From NCBI GenBank assembly GCA_000612485.1, contig CP007494.1, positions 3,635,675 to 3,699,674 on the forward strand: a stretch of DNA of 64,000 nt. The letters are read 5' to 3'. Shown here one piece after another: positions 48,543-60,607 of this stretch. This DNA is from Bordetella holmesii ATCC 51541 (GTDB taxonomy: Bacteria; Pseudomonadota; Gammaproteobacteria; Burkholderiales; Burkholderiaceae_B). Below the pieces are notes generated by a model, which did not search any database, was not told the DNA's origin, and saw only the letters and a list, made by a program, of their open reading frames with translations. A program made the translations under genes and the position numbers. Positions within the stretch are counted from its first letter, which is position 1, and each line of letters opens with the position of its first letter.

Positions 48543-49841
48543 TCAGGCCGCCGCGTCTCGGACCTCGCCTTGGCCTGCCTTGGCAGACTCAGCACCCTCG
48601 TCGGCGTAGATCAGCAGGGGCTTGCCCCCGCCTTCGATGGCGTTGCCATCGAGAACGGCGCGACTGACATTGCCCTGCGAGGGTAAGTCATACATGGTGT
48701 CGAGCAACGCCGACTCAAGGATCGAGCGCAATCCACGCGCGCCGGTCTTGCGCTTGAGCGCCTTGCGCGCGATTGCCGTCAGAGCATCCGGCCGGATATC
48801 CAGCTCGGCTCCTTCCATGGCAAAAAGCTTCTGGAACTGCTTGACCAGCGCATTCTTGGGCTCGGTAAGAATCTGCACCAGTGCAGCCTCGTCGAGCTCA
48901 TCGAGCGTGGCCACGACCGGCAGGCGGCCGACCAGTTCCGGAATCAGGCCAAACCTGACCAGATCCTCCGGCTCGGCTTCACTGAAGAGTTCGCCCACGC
49001 CACGCTCGGATTTGGCCCGAACCGAAGCCGAAAACCCGATACCGGATTTTTCCGTGCGGTCGCGGATGACTTTTTCCAGCCCGTCGAAGGCACCACCTAC
49101 GATGAACAGGATATTCGTCGTGTCCACCTGGACGAAGTCCTGGTTGGGGTGTTTGCGCCCGCCTTGCGGAGGCACGGAAGCCACCGTGCCTTCGATGAGT
49201 TTCAGAAGCGCCTGCTGCACGCCTTCGCCCGATACGTCGCGGGTGATGGACGGGTTATCAGACTTGCGCGAAATCTTGTCGATCTCATCGATATAGATGA
49301 TGGCCCGCTGGGCCTTCTCGACGTCGTAATTGCAGTTCTGCAGCAACTTCTGGATGATGTTCTCGACGTCTTCGCCAACATAACCAGCCTCGGTCAAGGT
49401 AGTGGCGTCGGCCATCACGAAGGGGACGTTGAGCATGCGTGCAAGCGTTTGCGCCAGCAACGTCTTGCCCGAGCCCGTGGGCCCGATCAGCATGATGTTG
49501 CTCTTGGACAGCTCGACCTCATCGCCCTTGATCTCGCCATGCCGGATGCGCTTGTAATGGTTGTAAACCGCTACCGCCAACATGCGCTTAGGGCCGGTCT
49601 GACCGATGACGTACTGGTCCAGGAAGGATTTGATCTCAACCGGAGTCGGCAATTCGGAACGAATCGCCGCGCGCGCGGTCGCCTGCGCTTCCTCACGGAT
49701 GATGTCATTGCAAAGGTCGATGCACTCATCGCAGATGAATACAGACGGACCTGCGATCAGCTTGCGGACCTCATGCTGGCTCTTGTTGCAGAAAGAGCAA
49801 TGCAGCACTTTTGCGTCTGCCGATCCCTTTTTTTCAGGCAT
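48543..49841 (-). CDS. clpX: ClpX unfoldase
   Basis: A 432-residue AAA+ unfoldase. N-terminal C4 zinc domain ([27 protein letters not shown]), Walker [13 protein letters not shown], Walker [12 protein letters not shown], pore loop region GYVGEDVEN and ClpP-docking IGF-type loop (KSGIGFSAS). It unfolds substrates for ClpP. Downstream of clpP on the same strand, the usual order. Confidence 0.97.
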   Translation of the reverse strand: MPEKKGSADAKVLHCSFCNKSQHEVRKLIAGPSVFICDECIDLCNDIIREEAQATARAAIRSELPTPVEIKSFLDQYVIGQTGPKRMLAVAVYNHYKRIRHGEIKGDEVELSKSNIMLIGPTGSGKTLLAQTLARMLNVPFVMADATTLTEAGYVGEDVENIIQKLLQNCNYDVEKAQRAIIYIDEIDKISRKSDNPSITRDVSGEGVQQALLKLIEGTVASVPPQGGRKHPNQDFVQVDTTNILFIVGGAFDGLEKVIRDRTEKSGIGFSASVRAKSERGVGELFSEAEPEDLVRFGLIPELVGRLPVVATLDELDEAALVQILTEPKNALVKQFQKLFAMEGAELDIRPDALTAIARKALKRKTGARGLRSILESALLDTMYDLPSQGNVSRAVLDGNAIEGGGKPLLIYADEGAESAKAGQGEVRDAAA

Positions 49842-49945
49842 AAGTGTTTCTAGTCTCTGGTAGGAGATGCACTCCCCGTTGCCGGGGAATGCATGTAACG
49901 CTTATCGGACGTGGCGGCAGGGCCTGCAAGCCAGGCAAAAACGTA

Positions 49946-50598
49946 TCAAACGTCTTCGCGTCGGGCCAGAACCTTGTCTACCAAGCCATACGATACCGCA
50001 TCTTGAGCGGACATGAAGTTGTCACGCTCGGTGTCTATGGCGATGCGCTCGACCGGCTGACCGGTATTTTCGGCCAGGATGCGGTTGAGGCGCTCGCGCA
50101 AGTCGAGAATTTCCTTGGCCTGGATCTGAATGTCGCTGGCCTGCCCTGGGCGCCGCCCGAGGGCTGGTGAATCATGATGCGGGAGTTGGGCAAGGAAAAG
50201 CGCTTGCCCTTCTTGCCCGCTGCCAACAGAAATGCACCCATGCTGGCCGCCAACCCGGTGCACAACGTGGATACATCGGGCTTGACGAACTGCATGGTGT
50301 CGTAAATGGCCATGCCCGCATACACCGACCCGCCGGGCGAGTTGATGTAGAAGGAAATGTCCTTATCAGGATTCTCCGACTCCAGAAACAGCAATTGGGC
50401 GACGACCAGATTGGCCGTGGCGTCATTGACAGGCCCGACCAAAAAAATCAGGCGCTCTCGCAACAGGCGCGAGTAAATGTCATAGGCGCGCTCGCCACGG
50501 CCGGACTGCTCCACCACCATGGGGATATAGCCCAGCCCGGTGGGCGTCACCGACGCTCCACCATACATTGCCGCATAGAAATCGGTGAATCGCTGCAT
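49946..50598 (-). pseudogene. clpP: ClpP protease subunit, frameshifted
   Basis: The first frame encodes [33 protein letters not shown], catalytic Ser in [14 protein letters not shown] and His in [12 protein letters not shown]. Then the frame is lost; the remainder ([40 protein letters not shown]) with the catalytic Asp lies in another frame ending at 49946. One missing base near 50143 (CCTGCCC where CCTGGCCC is expected) explains it. The joined protein would be about 217 residues, normal. With intact clpX next door, loss would be notable, so an error is a serious alternative. Confidence 0.88.
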
Positions 50599-50600
50599 AG

Positions 50601-51911
50601 TTATGCCATCCCCATCAACTGATCGAAGGGAACCTTTTCATCGGTTACCTTGGCCTTTTCCAGCACGTAGGCCACAACGTTGTCCTCCAGCACGATCGCC
50701 TCGATCTCGGCGCGGCGCTGGCGGTCCGACAGATAGTAGCTGACAACCTGAGCGGGCTGCTCGTAGTTCTGGGCGAACTCTTCGATGCGGGCGCGAACCT
50801 GCTCCGGCTTGGCCTGCAACTGAGCTTGTTTGACCAGCTCAGACACCAACAGACCCAGGCGAACACGGCGCTCGGATTCGGCTGCGAATACCTCTGCCGG
50901 CATGGGCATGTTTTCGGCATTGGGCACGCCGCGCTGCTTGAGCTCTTCACGGGCCTGAGCAATGCGGCCTTGCACGTCGTTATCGACCAGCGCTTTGGGC
51001 ACATCAAACTTGGCAGCGTCGACCAACGAGTCCATCACGCTGGTCTTGGTGCGGCCTTGCGAACGGACCTTGACTTCACGCTCGATGTTGCTGCGGATAT
51101 CAGCCTTGAGCTTTTCGACGTCAGCATCGGCCTGGCCCAGCGACTTGGCGAACTCGGCATCGACAGCAGGCAATACGGCCTCGGCCACTTCCTTGACGGT
51201 GATCGTGAACTCGGCGGTCTTGCCAGCGACTTCCTTGCCTTGATAGTCCTCGGGGAAGCTCAGGGGGAAGACCTTGGTCTCACCAGCCTTCAGGCCGCGC
51301 GCCGCTTCTTCGAACTCGGGCAACATACGGCCCTGGCCCAGAACGAAGGGGAAGTCCTCAGCCTTGCCGCCTTCGAAAGGCACGCCATCGATCGTGCCAG
51401 CGAAATCGAGAATGACGCGGTCGTCGTCTTGCGCGGCACGGCCTTCGCGAGTTTCGTAAGTAGCACGCTGCTTGCGCAGAACATCGAGTGTCTTGTTGAC
51501 TTCAGCGTCGCTGACTTCGGTTTCGAAGCGCGTTACGGCAAGACCCGACAGATCAGGCACGGCGACTTCGGGATAGACTTCGAACGTCGCCGAGAAAGCC
51601 AGTGTGGCTTCGTCCACGCCTTCGGTCTTGGGCTCCAACGACGGGCTACCGGCCACGCGAAGCTTGGCGCCTTCGACGGCCTGCTCAAAGGCACGGCCGA
51701 CTTGGGAGTTGATCACGTCATAGCGGATACTCGGACCATGGCTACGCTCGAGCATAGCCATCGGCGCTTTGCCGGGACGGAAACCCGGCACCTTGGCGGT
51801 GCGGGCCACGCGCTTGAGCTGCGCCTGGACTTCCTTTTCCACGTCGGCCACGGAAATGGCCAGATCAACACGGCGCTCCAGGCCGGAGAGGGTTTCAACC
51901 ACAGGCTGCAT
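50601..51911 (-). CDS. tig: Trigger factor
   Basis: A 436-residue ribosome-associated chaperone. N-terminal ribosome-binding signature [15 protein letters not shown], central FKBP-type prolyl isomerase domain ([21 protein letters not shown]) and helical C-terminal domain. ATG 51911 ([19 protein letters not shown]) is the family start; the longer open frame to 52136 has no similarity. Head of the tig-clpP-clpX block, 2 bp before clpP. Confidence 0.96.
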   Translation of the reverse strand: MQPVVETLSGLERRVDLAISVADVEKEVQAQLKRVARTAKVPGFRPGKAPMAMLERSHGPSIRYDVINSQVGRAFEQAVEGAKLRVAGSPSLEPKTEGVDEATLAFSATFEVYPEVAVPDLSGLAVTRFETEVSDAEVNKTLDVLRKQRATYETREGRAAQDDDRVILDFAGTIDGVPFEGGKAEDFPFVLGQGRMLPEFEEAARGLKAGETKVFPLSFPEDYQGKEVAGKTAEFTITVKEVAEAVLPAVDAEFAKSLGQADADVEKLKADIRSNIEREVKVRSQGRTKTSVMDSLVDAAKFDVPKALVDNDVQGRIAQAREELKQRGVPNAENMPMPAEVFAAESERRVRLGLLVSELVKQAQLQAKPEQVRARIEEFAQNYEQPAQVVSYYLSDRQRRAEIEAIVLEDNVVAYVLEKAKVTDEKVPFDQLMGMA

Positions 51912-52138
51912 CAAAAGACCTATTTTTCGAGGGATGAGAAGAAATCGAACCCGGCAAACGACGAATCGAACCGGGTAAACCAGCCATTTTACCGGAAAGT
52001 CGCCCGACAACCCCAATCCCCGTCCCGTAGCGCCCCGCAGATGGCCTCGCCGGAGGGGACTGTGGCCTGCAAAACGACACCTGCCGTTGCTAGAATGCGA
52101 GCCGCCTGAATCCCACTTCACCAAATAGGCTCGCAACG

Positions 52139-52678
52139 ATGAACCCTCAACAGCCCCCTCGCCTCGGCATTCTGCCGGCCCTGATATTCAGCTCGCGCTG
52201 GCTGCAACTACCTCTCTACCTTGGCCTGATCGTCGCCCAGGGCGTCTACGTCTTTCTGTTTCTCAAGGAGCTATGGCATCTGGTGTCGCACACCAATAGC
52301 TTCGGCGAGATGGACATCATGCTCCTGGTGCTGGGGCTGATCGATGTCGTCATGATTTCCAACCTCCTGGTCATGGTGATCGTCGGTGGCTACGAAACCT
52401 TTGTTTCGCGCCTGCGCCTGGAAGGCCATCCGGATCAGCCTGAGTGGCTCAACCACGTCAATGCGAGCGTGCTCAAGGTAAAGCTTGCCATGGCGATCAT
52501 CGGTATCTCTTCGATCCACTTGCTGCGCACGTTCATCGAAGCCGGCAACCTGGGATCAGACAATGCCCGCTTTACCGAAACCGGGGTTATGTGGCAAACC
52601 ATCATTCACGTGGTATTCATACTCTCGGCGGTAGGCATCGCCTACGTAGATCGACTCACGAGCAGTGCAGACCACTAA
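52139..52678 (+). CDS. UPF0114 (YqhA-type) membrane protein
   Basis: A 179-residue inner-membrane protein with three or four hydrophobic helices: [40 protein letters not shown] and [19 protein letters not shown]. Conserved phrases [20 protein letters not shown] and [12 protein letters not shown] identify the family; function unknown. It is divergent from tig. A truncated ISL3 element begins 14 bp after the stop. Confidence 0.92.
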   Translation: MNPQQPPRLGILPALIFSSRWLQLPLYLGLIVAQGVYVFLFLKELWHLVSHTNSFGEMDIMLLVLGLIDVVMISNLLVMVIVGGYETFVSRLRLEGHPDQPEWLNHVNASVLKVKLAMAIIGISSIHLLRTFIEAGNLGSDNARFTETGVMWQTIIHVVFILSAVGIAYVDRLTSSADH

Positions 52679-52692
52679 GCCTCAAAAAATAA

Positions 52693-53102
52693 GGTTCATC
52701 GCGGAATAGCGTGGAGCCGTGCTTGATTGCCGTTACGCTTGATCCTTGATTTTTCAAGGATCAAGGCCGGGATCATGCTGGACCGCAAGACGATCGAGAG
52801 GTTGGGTGGGTGGGAAGGTTATCGGGTGGAGCGGGTCGTGTGGCCTGAAGGTGAGAGCCGGACGGTCACGATTTACCTGAAGCCTTCAGCGCGAACGATG
52901 CACTGCGAGCACTGCGGCAACCGATGTCGGCAGGTGCATGAGACGACCACGCGCCGGGTGCGGGATCTGCCGCTAATGGCGCTGCGAGTGACGCTGGTAG
53001 TGCCGCGTCGGCGGGTCTGGTGCGAGCAGTGCGGTGGACCGCATCTGGAGAGGCTGAGCTGGCTGGGCCGTTACCAGCGAGTGACCGACCGGCTGGCCGA
53101 GG
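52693..53102 (+). mobile_element. ISL3 element, left 410 bp only
   Basis: Co-linear with 44595-45004 of the intact copy, including left end and hairpin (52738-52765). It is cut at GAGG (53099-53102) where IS3 copy 2 begins. Its left flank is again A-rich (CAAAAAATAA). Confidence 0.93.
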
Positions 53103-53119
53103 TGACCTGCTCCCCGTGA
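52775..53119 (+). pseudogene. ISL3 transposase, N-terminal fragment
   Basis: Identical in the compared stretch to the first 109 residues of the intact transposase (zinc-finger region), then read into the IS3 end as VTCSP and a stop. Without the DDE core it cannot catalyse transposition; it might still bind ISL3 ends. Confidence 0.9.
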
Positions 53120-53156
53120 TTAGTACGAAATCGATGTAGAGTCCGTTCCCAAAGGA

Positions 53157-53423
53157 ATGGCAATGAAGAAACGATTTACGGAAGAGCAAATCATCGGCGT
53201 GCTCAAGGAAGCCGATGCAGGTGCCAAGCCCGCAGAGTTGTGCCGCAAGCACGGAATCTCCGAGGCAACGTACTACAACTGGAAGGCGAAGTTCGGTGGC
53301 ATGACGGTGTCGGACGCTCAGAGGCTCAAGGAGCTGGAGCAGGAGAACAACAAGCTCAAGAAGCTGTTGGCCGAGTCGATGCTGGACAAGGCGGCGCTTC
53401 AGGATCTGCTAAGCCGAAAGTAG
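53157..53423 (+). CDS. IS3 OrfA, copy 2
   Basis: An 88-residue HTH protein identical by eye to OrfA of copy 3, complete with the leucine-zipper tail and LLSRK end. It could bind IS3 ends although its OrfB is split. Confidence 0.92.
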   Translation: MAMKKRFTEEQIIGVLKEADAGAKPAELCRKHGISEATYYNWKAKFGGMTVSDAQRLKELEQENNKLKKLLAESMLDKAALQDLLSRK

Positions 53424-53461
53424 TCAGCCCGCAGGCCAAACGCGAGGCGGTCAGGACATTA

Positions 53462-53622
53462 ATGACCGAGCGCAGCATGGGTGTTACCCGGGCCTGTGGG
53501 CTGGTAGGAATTTCGCGGTCGCTGTTTGCCTACGAGAGCACACGCTCAGGCGATGCTGCGCTGACCGAGCGCATGAAAGAGATGGCAGTGGCGAAACGAC
53601 GCTACGGCTATCGGAGGATCCA
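53462..53622 (+). pseudogene. IS3 OrfB 5' part, copy 2 (split by IS21)
   Basis: MTERSMGVTRACGLVGISR to YGYRRIHV, then interrupted by IS21 at the GATCCA target. The remaining codons are at 55571-56231. Confidence 0.9.
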
Positions 53623-53708
53623 TGTCAGCGCCGATGTAATACTGACCCACCGCGTCGGAGTAAATCTGACCCACCTGGGCGATGATGGCGGCCTTTTGGC
53701 CGCCGACA

Positions 53709-55486
<1,778 letters not shown>

Positions 55487-55570
55487 GTTTTTGAACGCCG
55501 GGGTGGGTCAGATTTACTCCGACGATTCCGACGAAAGTGGGTCAATTTTCAACCGGCGTTGACAGATCCA

Positions 55571-56231
55571 TGTGCTCTTACGTCGCGAAGGCTGGCAAGC
55601 AAATCACAAGCGAATCTGGCGGCTGTACAGTCTGGCAGGGTTAAGCGTGCGAAAACGAAAGCGTAAGCGAATCGCGGCGACCGAGCGCGTGGTTCGCCCA
55701 GCGGCAATCGCGCCGAATCAGAGTTGGTCAATGGACTTTGTGGCCGACGGCCTAGCCTATGGCCGCCGATTCCGCTGTTTGACTATCGTCGATGACTACA
55801 CTCGCGAATGCCTGGCCATCGAGGTCGATACGTCGTTGCCGGGACTGCGTGTTGCCATGGTGCTGCAACGGCTGGCGGAGATGCGTGGCCTGCCGCGATC
55901 TATTACCGTGGACAACGGGCCAGAGTTCGCCGGAAGAGCCTTGGACGCCTGGGCCTACCAAGCAGGCGTAAAGCTGTCGTTTATTCGGCCGGGTAAGCCG
56001 GTGGAGAACGCTTATATCGAAAGTTTCAACGGCAAGTTCCGCGACGAATGCCTTAACGAGCACTGGTTCTTGTCCCTGCGACAGGCTAAAAGCTTGATCG
56101 AAAACTGGCGAGTCGAGTACAACACCGATCGGCCTCACAGCGCGCTCGGATATTTAACGCCGGCGCAATTCGTGCAGGCTCATCAGAAAGAAGGTCTTTT
56201 ACCCCTGGGCTCTATGTCGGTGCCGTACTAA
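55571..56231 (+). pseudogene. IS3 OrfB 3' part, copy 2 (split by IS21)
   Basis: Begins after the duplicated GATCCA and continues LLRREGWQANHKRIW to the end, with all three catalytic acidic residues (MDFVADG, VDNGPEF, YIESFNG). It lacks the N-terminal HTH_21 region. The frame is correct throughout, unlike copy 1. Confidence 0.9.
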
Positions 56232-56247
56232 ATCTGGGGGCAGGTCA

Positions 56248-56690
56248 CGGTGAATAATAGCGAAACGCAAGGTTTCCCCGCCCAGGTGTGTCATTAATTC
56301 AACGCCTTCTTGCTGGGCGTCAATATTCTCTGCGTGCTCATAAGGCAAATAAATGAACGCGCGCAATTCCGTGTCGACTTCCCGATCCAGTCCATGCGCG
56401 ACAGCGCGTCGCGCCACAGCCAGCGCCAGACCGTCGGTGGCAAACATATGGCCCGTGCCACGAAAGGCATTGCGCGGGAACTGGTCCAGCAGCACGAGCA
56501 GTGCCAGCACCCCATCAGCGCTGCCTTCCCAGTCAAAAAGCTCTCCCCGCGCGGCAGCGAAATGCGCCTCGAGGAAGCGCTCCCTGAATTCGCGGTCGAA
56601 GGCAACATCCCGTGCGAACCAGCGCTGCGGGCCGGCATGACGCCAGAAATCGAGTACATCCGAAGACTGGCAAGACGACGAAGAAGGCAT
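56248..56690 (-). pseudogene. DUF924 family protein, 3' end removed by IS3
   Basis: From ATG 56690: DVLDFWRHAGPQRWFARD, LLVLLDQFPRNAFRGTGHMF, FIYLPYEHAENIDAQQEG and ETLRFAIIHR, typical of DUF924 (about 180-190 residues). After about 147 native residues the frame enters the IS3 end and stops at 56199. The lost C-terminus usually contains a conserved RFGRFPHRN-type segment. Confidence 0.88.
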
Positions 56691-56751
56691 GACGGACCTC
56701 TATCAAGAAGGATGTCGCGCGCCCACCGGGCGCGCGGCAGGGACAGGCAAC

Positions 56752-56772
56752 AAAAAAGCCCCTTGCGGGGCT
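56752..56772 (-). terminator. Terminator of the cold-shock gene
   Basis: AGCCCC (56757-56762) and GGGGCT (56767-56772) pair across TTGC; the A-run at 56752-56757 gives a U-tract on the minus strand, 28 bp after the csp stop. Confidence 0.85.
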
Positions 56773-56799
56773 CGGCTTTGGCCTAGATTCAGCTATTTA

Positions 56800-57003
56800 T
56801 TAGATGATCTGAATCTTGGTTGCCTGGGGACCCTTGGGGCCCATCGCCGTGACGTAGCTCACGCGCTGGTTCTCTTCGAGGGTCTTGAAGCCATTGGACT
56901 GGATCTCGGAGAAATGAGCGAACAGGTCCTTGCCACCCGATTCCGGGGTGATAAAGCCATAACCTTTCTCTGCGTTGAACCACTTAACGACGCCGGTTTC
57001 CAT
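56800..57003 (-). CDS. Cold-shock domain protein
   Basis: A 67-residue CspA-family protein: [20 protein letters not shown] (RNP1 KGYGFI), DLFAHFSEI (RNP2-like) and [10 protein letters not shown]. It binds single-stranded nucleic acids as an RNA chaperone. The ATG follows a long apparent leader (57004 to about 57180) typical of csp genes, whose structure often controls translation by temperature. Confidence 0.94.
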   Translation of the reverse strand: METGVVKWFNAEKGYGFITPESGGKDLFAHFSEIQSNGFKTLEENQRVSYVTAMGPKGPQATKIQII

Positions 57004-57320
57004 ACTGTATTTCCTAAGATAGTGGGTGCGGATGCACCCGGAGCCACGATGCAATCAAGGAGGGGACAGCAGGACAATAACTGATGCCGGAAAAGGCACG
57101 GCACTGAACAGACTTCGCAACACTTGATCTCTCGTGCCGACACTATCGTCAGGTTCCTCTCCTAAGTCAAGATAATCCATAAAAATACGTCCGAAGAATG
57201 CAACAAATAGAAACTGCCGTTACGCTCTGCTTTATCTTCGTGTCAATATTTGGATGTGTCTTATTTACTAATAATCAAAGAGATAGCGAAGAAAAGCCCC
57301 CTCCAGCCGCCCCGGTTTGC
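57004..57320. promoter_or_regulatory. Leader/promoter region of the cold-shock gene and adjoining gap
   Basis: No gene is supported here. The half next to csp is likely 5' leader; the part from about 57170 to 57290 is AT-rich. A plus-strand frame starting at 57198 (hydrophobic LCFIFVSIFGCVLF) runs into the antisense of the next gene and is not convincing. Confidence 0.45.
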
Positions 57321-57641
57321 TCACTCTTCGATCGGAAGACCCAGCAGATCCAGGGCTGCAGCAAAACAGTCCACATCTGCGCAAAAGAAGACCACCACGT
57401 CAGCAGGGTTGAGATTCTCTAGCACTTCATCGATCTGCTCCTGGGCGCCATCCACCGTATCGACAGAAGCCGCATGAATCGAGGCCCCATCAGACAGGGC
57501 TTCGGGCGGGACGAAATCCGCGATAGAGTCCAGATCCGGCACACCCAACACGATGTAGACACCAAAGGGGATGCCATCCACCGTAGTCTGCAGGCTGATA
57601 CCCGAGTCGAATTCGCCGGTCTGGCTACTGATAATTTCCAT
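57321..57641 (-). CDS. Hypothetical acidic protein
   Basis: A 106-residue acidic protein, not recognised. It shows alternating strand/helix segments (GISLQTTVDGIPFGVYIVLG, DVVVFFCADVDCFAAALDLLG) and no signal peptide. ATG 57641 overlaps the 3' end of the membrane-protein gene at 57625, so the two are probably translated from one message. Confidence 0.6.
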   Translation of the reverse strand: MEIISSQTGEFDSGISLQTTVDGIPFGVYIVLGVPDLDSIADFVPPEALSDGASIHAASVDTVDGAQEQIDEVLENLNPADVVVFFCADVDCFAAALDLLGLPIEE

Positions 57642-57960
57642 TGATACTTTCCTGGTTGGCCACATGGCTGTCATGATCGTGCGCCGGAACGGCTGCCCCC
57701 CGCATACGCCTGGTCAGAAGTGCGCACGCGCAGGCAATGACCAGACTAAAAAGGCCACCGGCTGCCGCTAGGAGCCAGGCCATACCCCCGCTCGCCATGG
57801 GCGGCGTCATCCATGCCACGGCCCCCGCAACGAGGGCGGAGGCCAATGCCACGGCACGCAAGGTGGACCCTAGAGTTTTCCGACAGCCAGCAGCCACGCC
57901 AGCGCATAGCGCAAACGTGACAGTGGCCGTCATGAACCAGAACAGACTCTCCTCGGGCAT
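57625..57960 (-). CDS. Hypothetical membrane protein
   Basis: A 111-residue protein with three hydrophobic segments (LFWFMTATVTFALCAGVAAG, VALASALVAGAVAWM, MAWLLAAAGGLFSLVIACACALL) and a His/Asp-rich tail (VPAHDHDSHV). Not recognised. The 17-bp overlap with the acidic gene suggests the pair works together. The tail might bind metal, but that is only a guess. Confidence 0.6.
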   Translation of the reverse strand: MPEESLFWFMTATVTFALCAGVAAGCRKTLGSTLRAVALASALVAGAVAWMTPPMASGGMAWLLAAAGGLFSLVIACACALLTRRMRGAAVPAHDHDSHVANQESINGNYQ

Positions 57961-58014
57961 GCCGAAACTCCGCGCACTGCGAGGCGCGCATTATAGGCGG
58001 CCTAGCCCAACGCC

Positions 58015-58229
58015 CTAGAAACGGTACGAGTACCCCACCACGGCGGAGACCTCACGCGAGACGTCAGAGCCATGGCCGTAGCGCATGTCTAGAAAGACGC
58101 GATGCGGCCCGGTGTCCAGCGCAAGCCCACCCCCTATGCGCCATCGATTGCCGGGCAAGGCAGCCTTATAGGCCGACCCGCCATAAGATACATTGTCGTC
58201 GTTTGACAGCTGCGCAAGATAGGACATCC
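58015..58229 (-). pseudogene. Autotransporter C-terminal fragment
   Basis: The last 71 or so codons of an autotransporter beta-domain: SYLAQLSNDDNVSYGGSAYK, RWRIGGGLALDTGPHRVFLD, DVSREVSAVVGYSYRF, with the terminal Phe required for outer-membrane insertion. At 58230 the gene is replaced by the IS66 end; the passenger and most of the barrel are absent from the window. Confidence 0.8.
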
Positions 58230-58302
58230 GTAAGCGCCCGGCGAACCCATATTGAGCGCGTGCGTTGTCCTCGATAGTGTCCACCACGTTTAGGTGGACA
58301 CC

Positions 58303-58641
58303 ATGTCGAAGACAGAATTAGCGCCGGTTCCTAAGCGTCGGTCTTATCCGAAGGCGCTGAAGGCCCAGATCGTGGCCCAGTGCAGCCAGCCAGAAACCTC
58401 CATTGCCGGCGTGGCGCTGTCACATGGCGTGAACGCGAACCTGGTGCATAAGTGGATTCGCCAGGCCGAACGGCAGGCCCCTGTAGCGCCGGCGTTCGTG
58501 CCGGTCGCGTTGCCTGCGGTGCCCTCGTCAGGCCGTCACATCGAGATTCGCTTGTCGCGCGGTCCCGCGCAAGCGACGGTGCAATGGCCCGTGAGTGAAG
58601 CGGGCGCATGTGTGGCGTGGCTACGCGAGTGGCTGCGGTGA
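58303..58641 (+). CDS. IS66 accessory protein TnpA
   Basis: A 112-residue HTH protein: RRSYPKALKAQIVAQCSQPE, GVALSHGVNANLVHKWIRQ, typical IS66 OrfA. Required with TnpB and TnpC for transposition. ATG 58303 is preferred to an in-frame upstream start at 58294. Confidence 0.9.
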   Translation: MSKTELAPVPKRRSYPKALKAQIVAQCSQPETSIAGVALSHGVNANLVHKWIRQAERQAPVAPAFVPVALPAVPSSGRHIEIRLSRGPAQATVQWPVSEAGACVAWLREWLR

Positions 58642-58973
58642 TCCGTGTCGATGCGATCTGGCTGGCCACCGAGCCGCTGGACATGCGCGCCGGCACCGAG
58701 ACGGCACTGGCCCGGGTGGTGGCCGTGTTCGGTTCGGCCCGTCCGCACCACGCCTATTGCTTTGCAAACCGGCGCGCCAACCGCATGAAGGTGCTGGTAC
58801 ATGACGGGATCGGCGTGTGGCTGGCTGCGCGCCGGCTGAACCGCGGCAAGTTCGTGTGGGCCGATGCGCTGCGCGGCCCCCACGTCGCGGTCGACAGTGA
58901 GCAGTGGCAGGCGCTGGTGCTGGGCCTGCCTTGGCAGCATGTGGGCGGGGCCGGCGCGATCTCGGTGTTGTAG
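58638..58973 (+). CDS. IS66 accessory protein TnpB
   Basis: A 111-residue IS66 OrfB: IWLATEPLDMRAGTETALA, HHAYCFANRRANRMKVLVHD, GIGVWLAARRLNRGKFVW. GTG 58638 overlaps the tnpA stop as GTGA, so translation is coupled. Confidence 0.9.
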   Translation: MIRVDAIWLATEPLDMRAGTETALARVVAVFGSARPHHAYCFANRRANRMKVLVHDGIGVWLAARRLNRGKFVWADALRGPHVAVDSEQWQALVLGLPWQHVGGAGAISVL

Positions 58974-59035
58974 CGCCGGACAATCCGGCAAGACGCCAAT
59001 ATCGCCGCTGCGAGCCCCGCGGCATACTGTGGGCC

Positions 59036-60607
59036 ATGAGTACCGCATCCCTGGATCACCTCGACGCACAGCAACTGCGCGCGTTGGCCGAACGCCTGAT
59101 GGGCGAGGTGGCCGCGCGTGACGCCCAGATAGCGGCGCACGATGCGGTGGTTGCCGAGCGGGATCGCGTACTGCACTTCAAACAGACGCACATCGACCAG
59201 CTCATGCAGGAGCTGGCGCTGTACAAGCGCTGGCGCTACGGCAAGCGCAGCGAGCAATTGAGCCCGGCGCAGGCAAGCCTTCTGGAAGAGACAATGGACG
59301 CCGACATGGCGGCTATCGAAGAGGAAGTCAACGCGCTGCGCGAAGCGATCTCCACCAAGCCTGCGCCGTCGCAAGCGCCGCGTCGCATGCGGCTGCCGGC
59401 CGAGTTGCCGCGCACCGACATCCACCATGAACCGGCGTCCACGACGTGCCGCTGCGGCTGCGGCTTGAAACGCATCGGCGAGGACGTCAGCGAGAAGCTG
59501 GATTACCTGCCGGGCGTCTTTACGGTCGAACGTCACATCCGCGGCAAATGGGTGTGCGAGCACTGCGAGACGCTCACGCAGGTGCCGGTCCCCGCGCAGG
59601 TCATCGACAAGGGCATCCCGACGGCGGGACTTCTGGCGCAGGTGCTGGTGGCCAAGTTCGCCGACCACCTGCCGCTATACCGCCAGGAAGGCATCTTTGC
59701 GCGCGCCGGTCTGGCGCTGCCGCGCTCGACGCTGGGCGAGTGGGTCGGCGTATGCGGGCTGCGGTTGCAGCCGCTGGTCGATGCGCTCAAGGCCGAGGTG
59801 CTGGGCAAACCCGTGCTGCATGCCGACGAGACGCCAGTGCAGATGCTCAATCCGGGCGCGGGCAAGACGCACCGGGCCTACTTGTGGGCATACACACCGA
59901 CCTCGTTCGACAGCCTGCGTGCAGTGCTCTACGACTTCGCGCCAAGCCGGGCCGGTGAGCACTGCCGCACGTTCCTGCAAGATTGGCGCGGCAAACTGGT
60001 GACCGACGATTATGTGGGCTACAAGGCCGGCTTCGCTGCCGGCATCAAGGAACTTGGCCGCATGGCGCACGCCAGGCGCAAGTTCCATGACCTGCATGCG
60101 AGCCACCAGAGCCAGATCGCCGGAGAGGCACTGGATCTGTTCGGCGCGCTCTACGGCGTAGAGCGGGACGTAGCCGACCTGCCTGCCGACAAGCGCAGGC
60201 GGATACGTCAGGATCGCGCCAGGCCGATCGCCGAGACCTTGCATCGATGGCTGATCGCGCAGCGCCAGCGCGTGCCCGATGGCTCGGGTACCGCACGCGC
60301 CATCGACTACAGCCTCAAGCGCTGGGAGGCGCTCACGCGCTATCTTGATGATGGCGATGCACCGATCGACAACAACTGGGTGGAGAACCAGATCCGGCCC
60401 TGGGCGATCGGGCGCTCGAACTGGTTGTTCGCAGGCTCGCTGCACGGCGGGCAGCGTGCGGCCGCCATCATGAGCCTGATCCAGTCGGCGCGGCTCAATG
60501 GGCACGACCCGTACGCCTATCTGAAGGACGTGCTCACGCGCCTTCCCACGCAGAAAAACAGCCAGATCGCTGAGCTGCTGCCGCATCGGTGGCAACCTGC
60601 TGCATAA
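59036..60607 (+). CDS. IS66 transposase TnpC
   Basis: A 523-residue transposase. N-terminal leucine-rich coiled coil (LRALAERLMGEVAARDAQI), KRWRYGKRSEQLS, zinc-finger segment CRCGCGLKRIGED...WVCEHCETL, and DDE core: VLHADETPVQML, LVTDDYVGYKAGF and IDNNWVENQIRPWAIGR. Intact. ATG 59036 is preceded by the gap after tnpB (62 bp). Confidence 0.93.
   Translation: MSTASLDHLDAQQLRALAERLMGEVAARDAQIAAHDAVVAERDRVLHFKQTHIDQLMQELALYKRWRYGKRSEQLSPAQASLLEETMDADMAAIEEEVNALREAISTKPAPSQAPRRMRLPAELPRTDIHHEPASTTCRCGCGLKRIGEDVSEKLDYLPGVFTVERHIRGKWVCEHCETLTQVPVPAQVIDKGIPTAGLLAQVLVAKFADHLPLYRQEGIFARAGLALPRSTLGEWVGVCGLRLQPLVDALKAEVLGKPVLHADETPVQMLNPGAGKTHRAYLWAYTPTSFDSLRAVLYDFAPSRAGEHCRTFLQDWRGKLVTDDYVGYKAGFAAGIKELGRMAHARRKFHDLHASHQSQIAGEALDLFGALYGVERDVADLPADKRRRIRQDRARPIAETLHRWLIAQRQRVPDGSGTARAIDYSLKRWEALTRYLDDGDAPIDNNWVENQIRPWAIGRSNWLFAGSLHGGQRAAAIMSLIQSARLNGHDPYAYLKDVLTRLPTQKNSQIAELLPHRWQPAA

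Noticed and set aside
57198..57422. 74-codon plus-strand frame with a hydrophobic start
   Set aside because: Its second half is antisense to the acidic hypothetical gene, and no ribosome site is evident.
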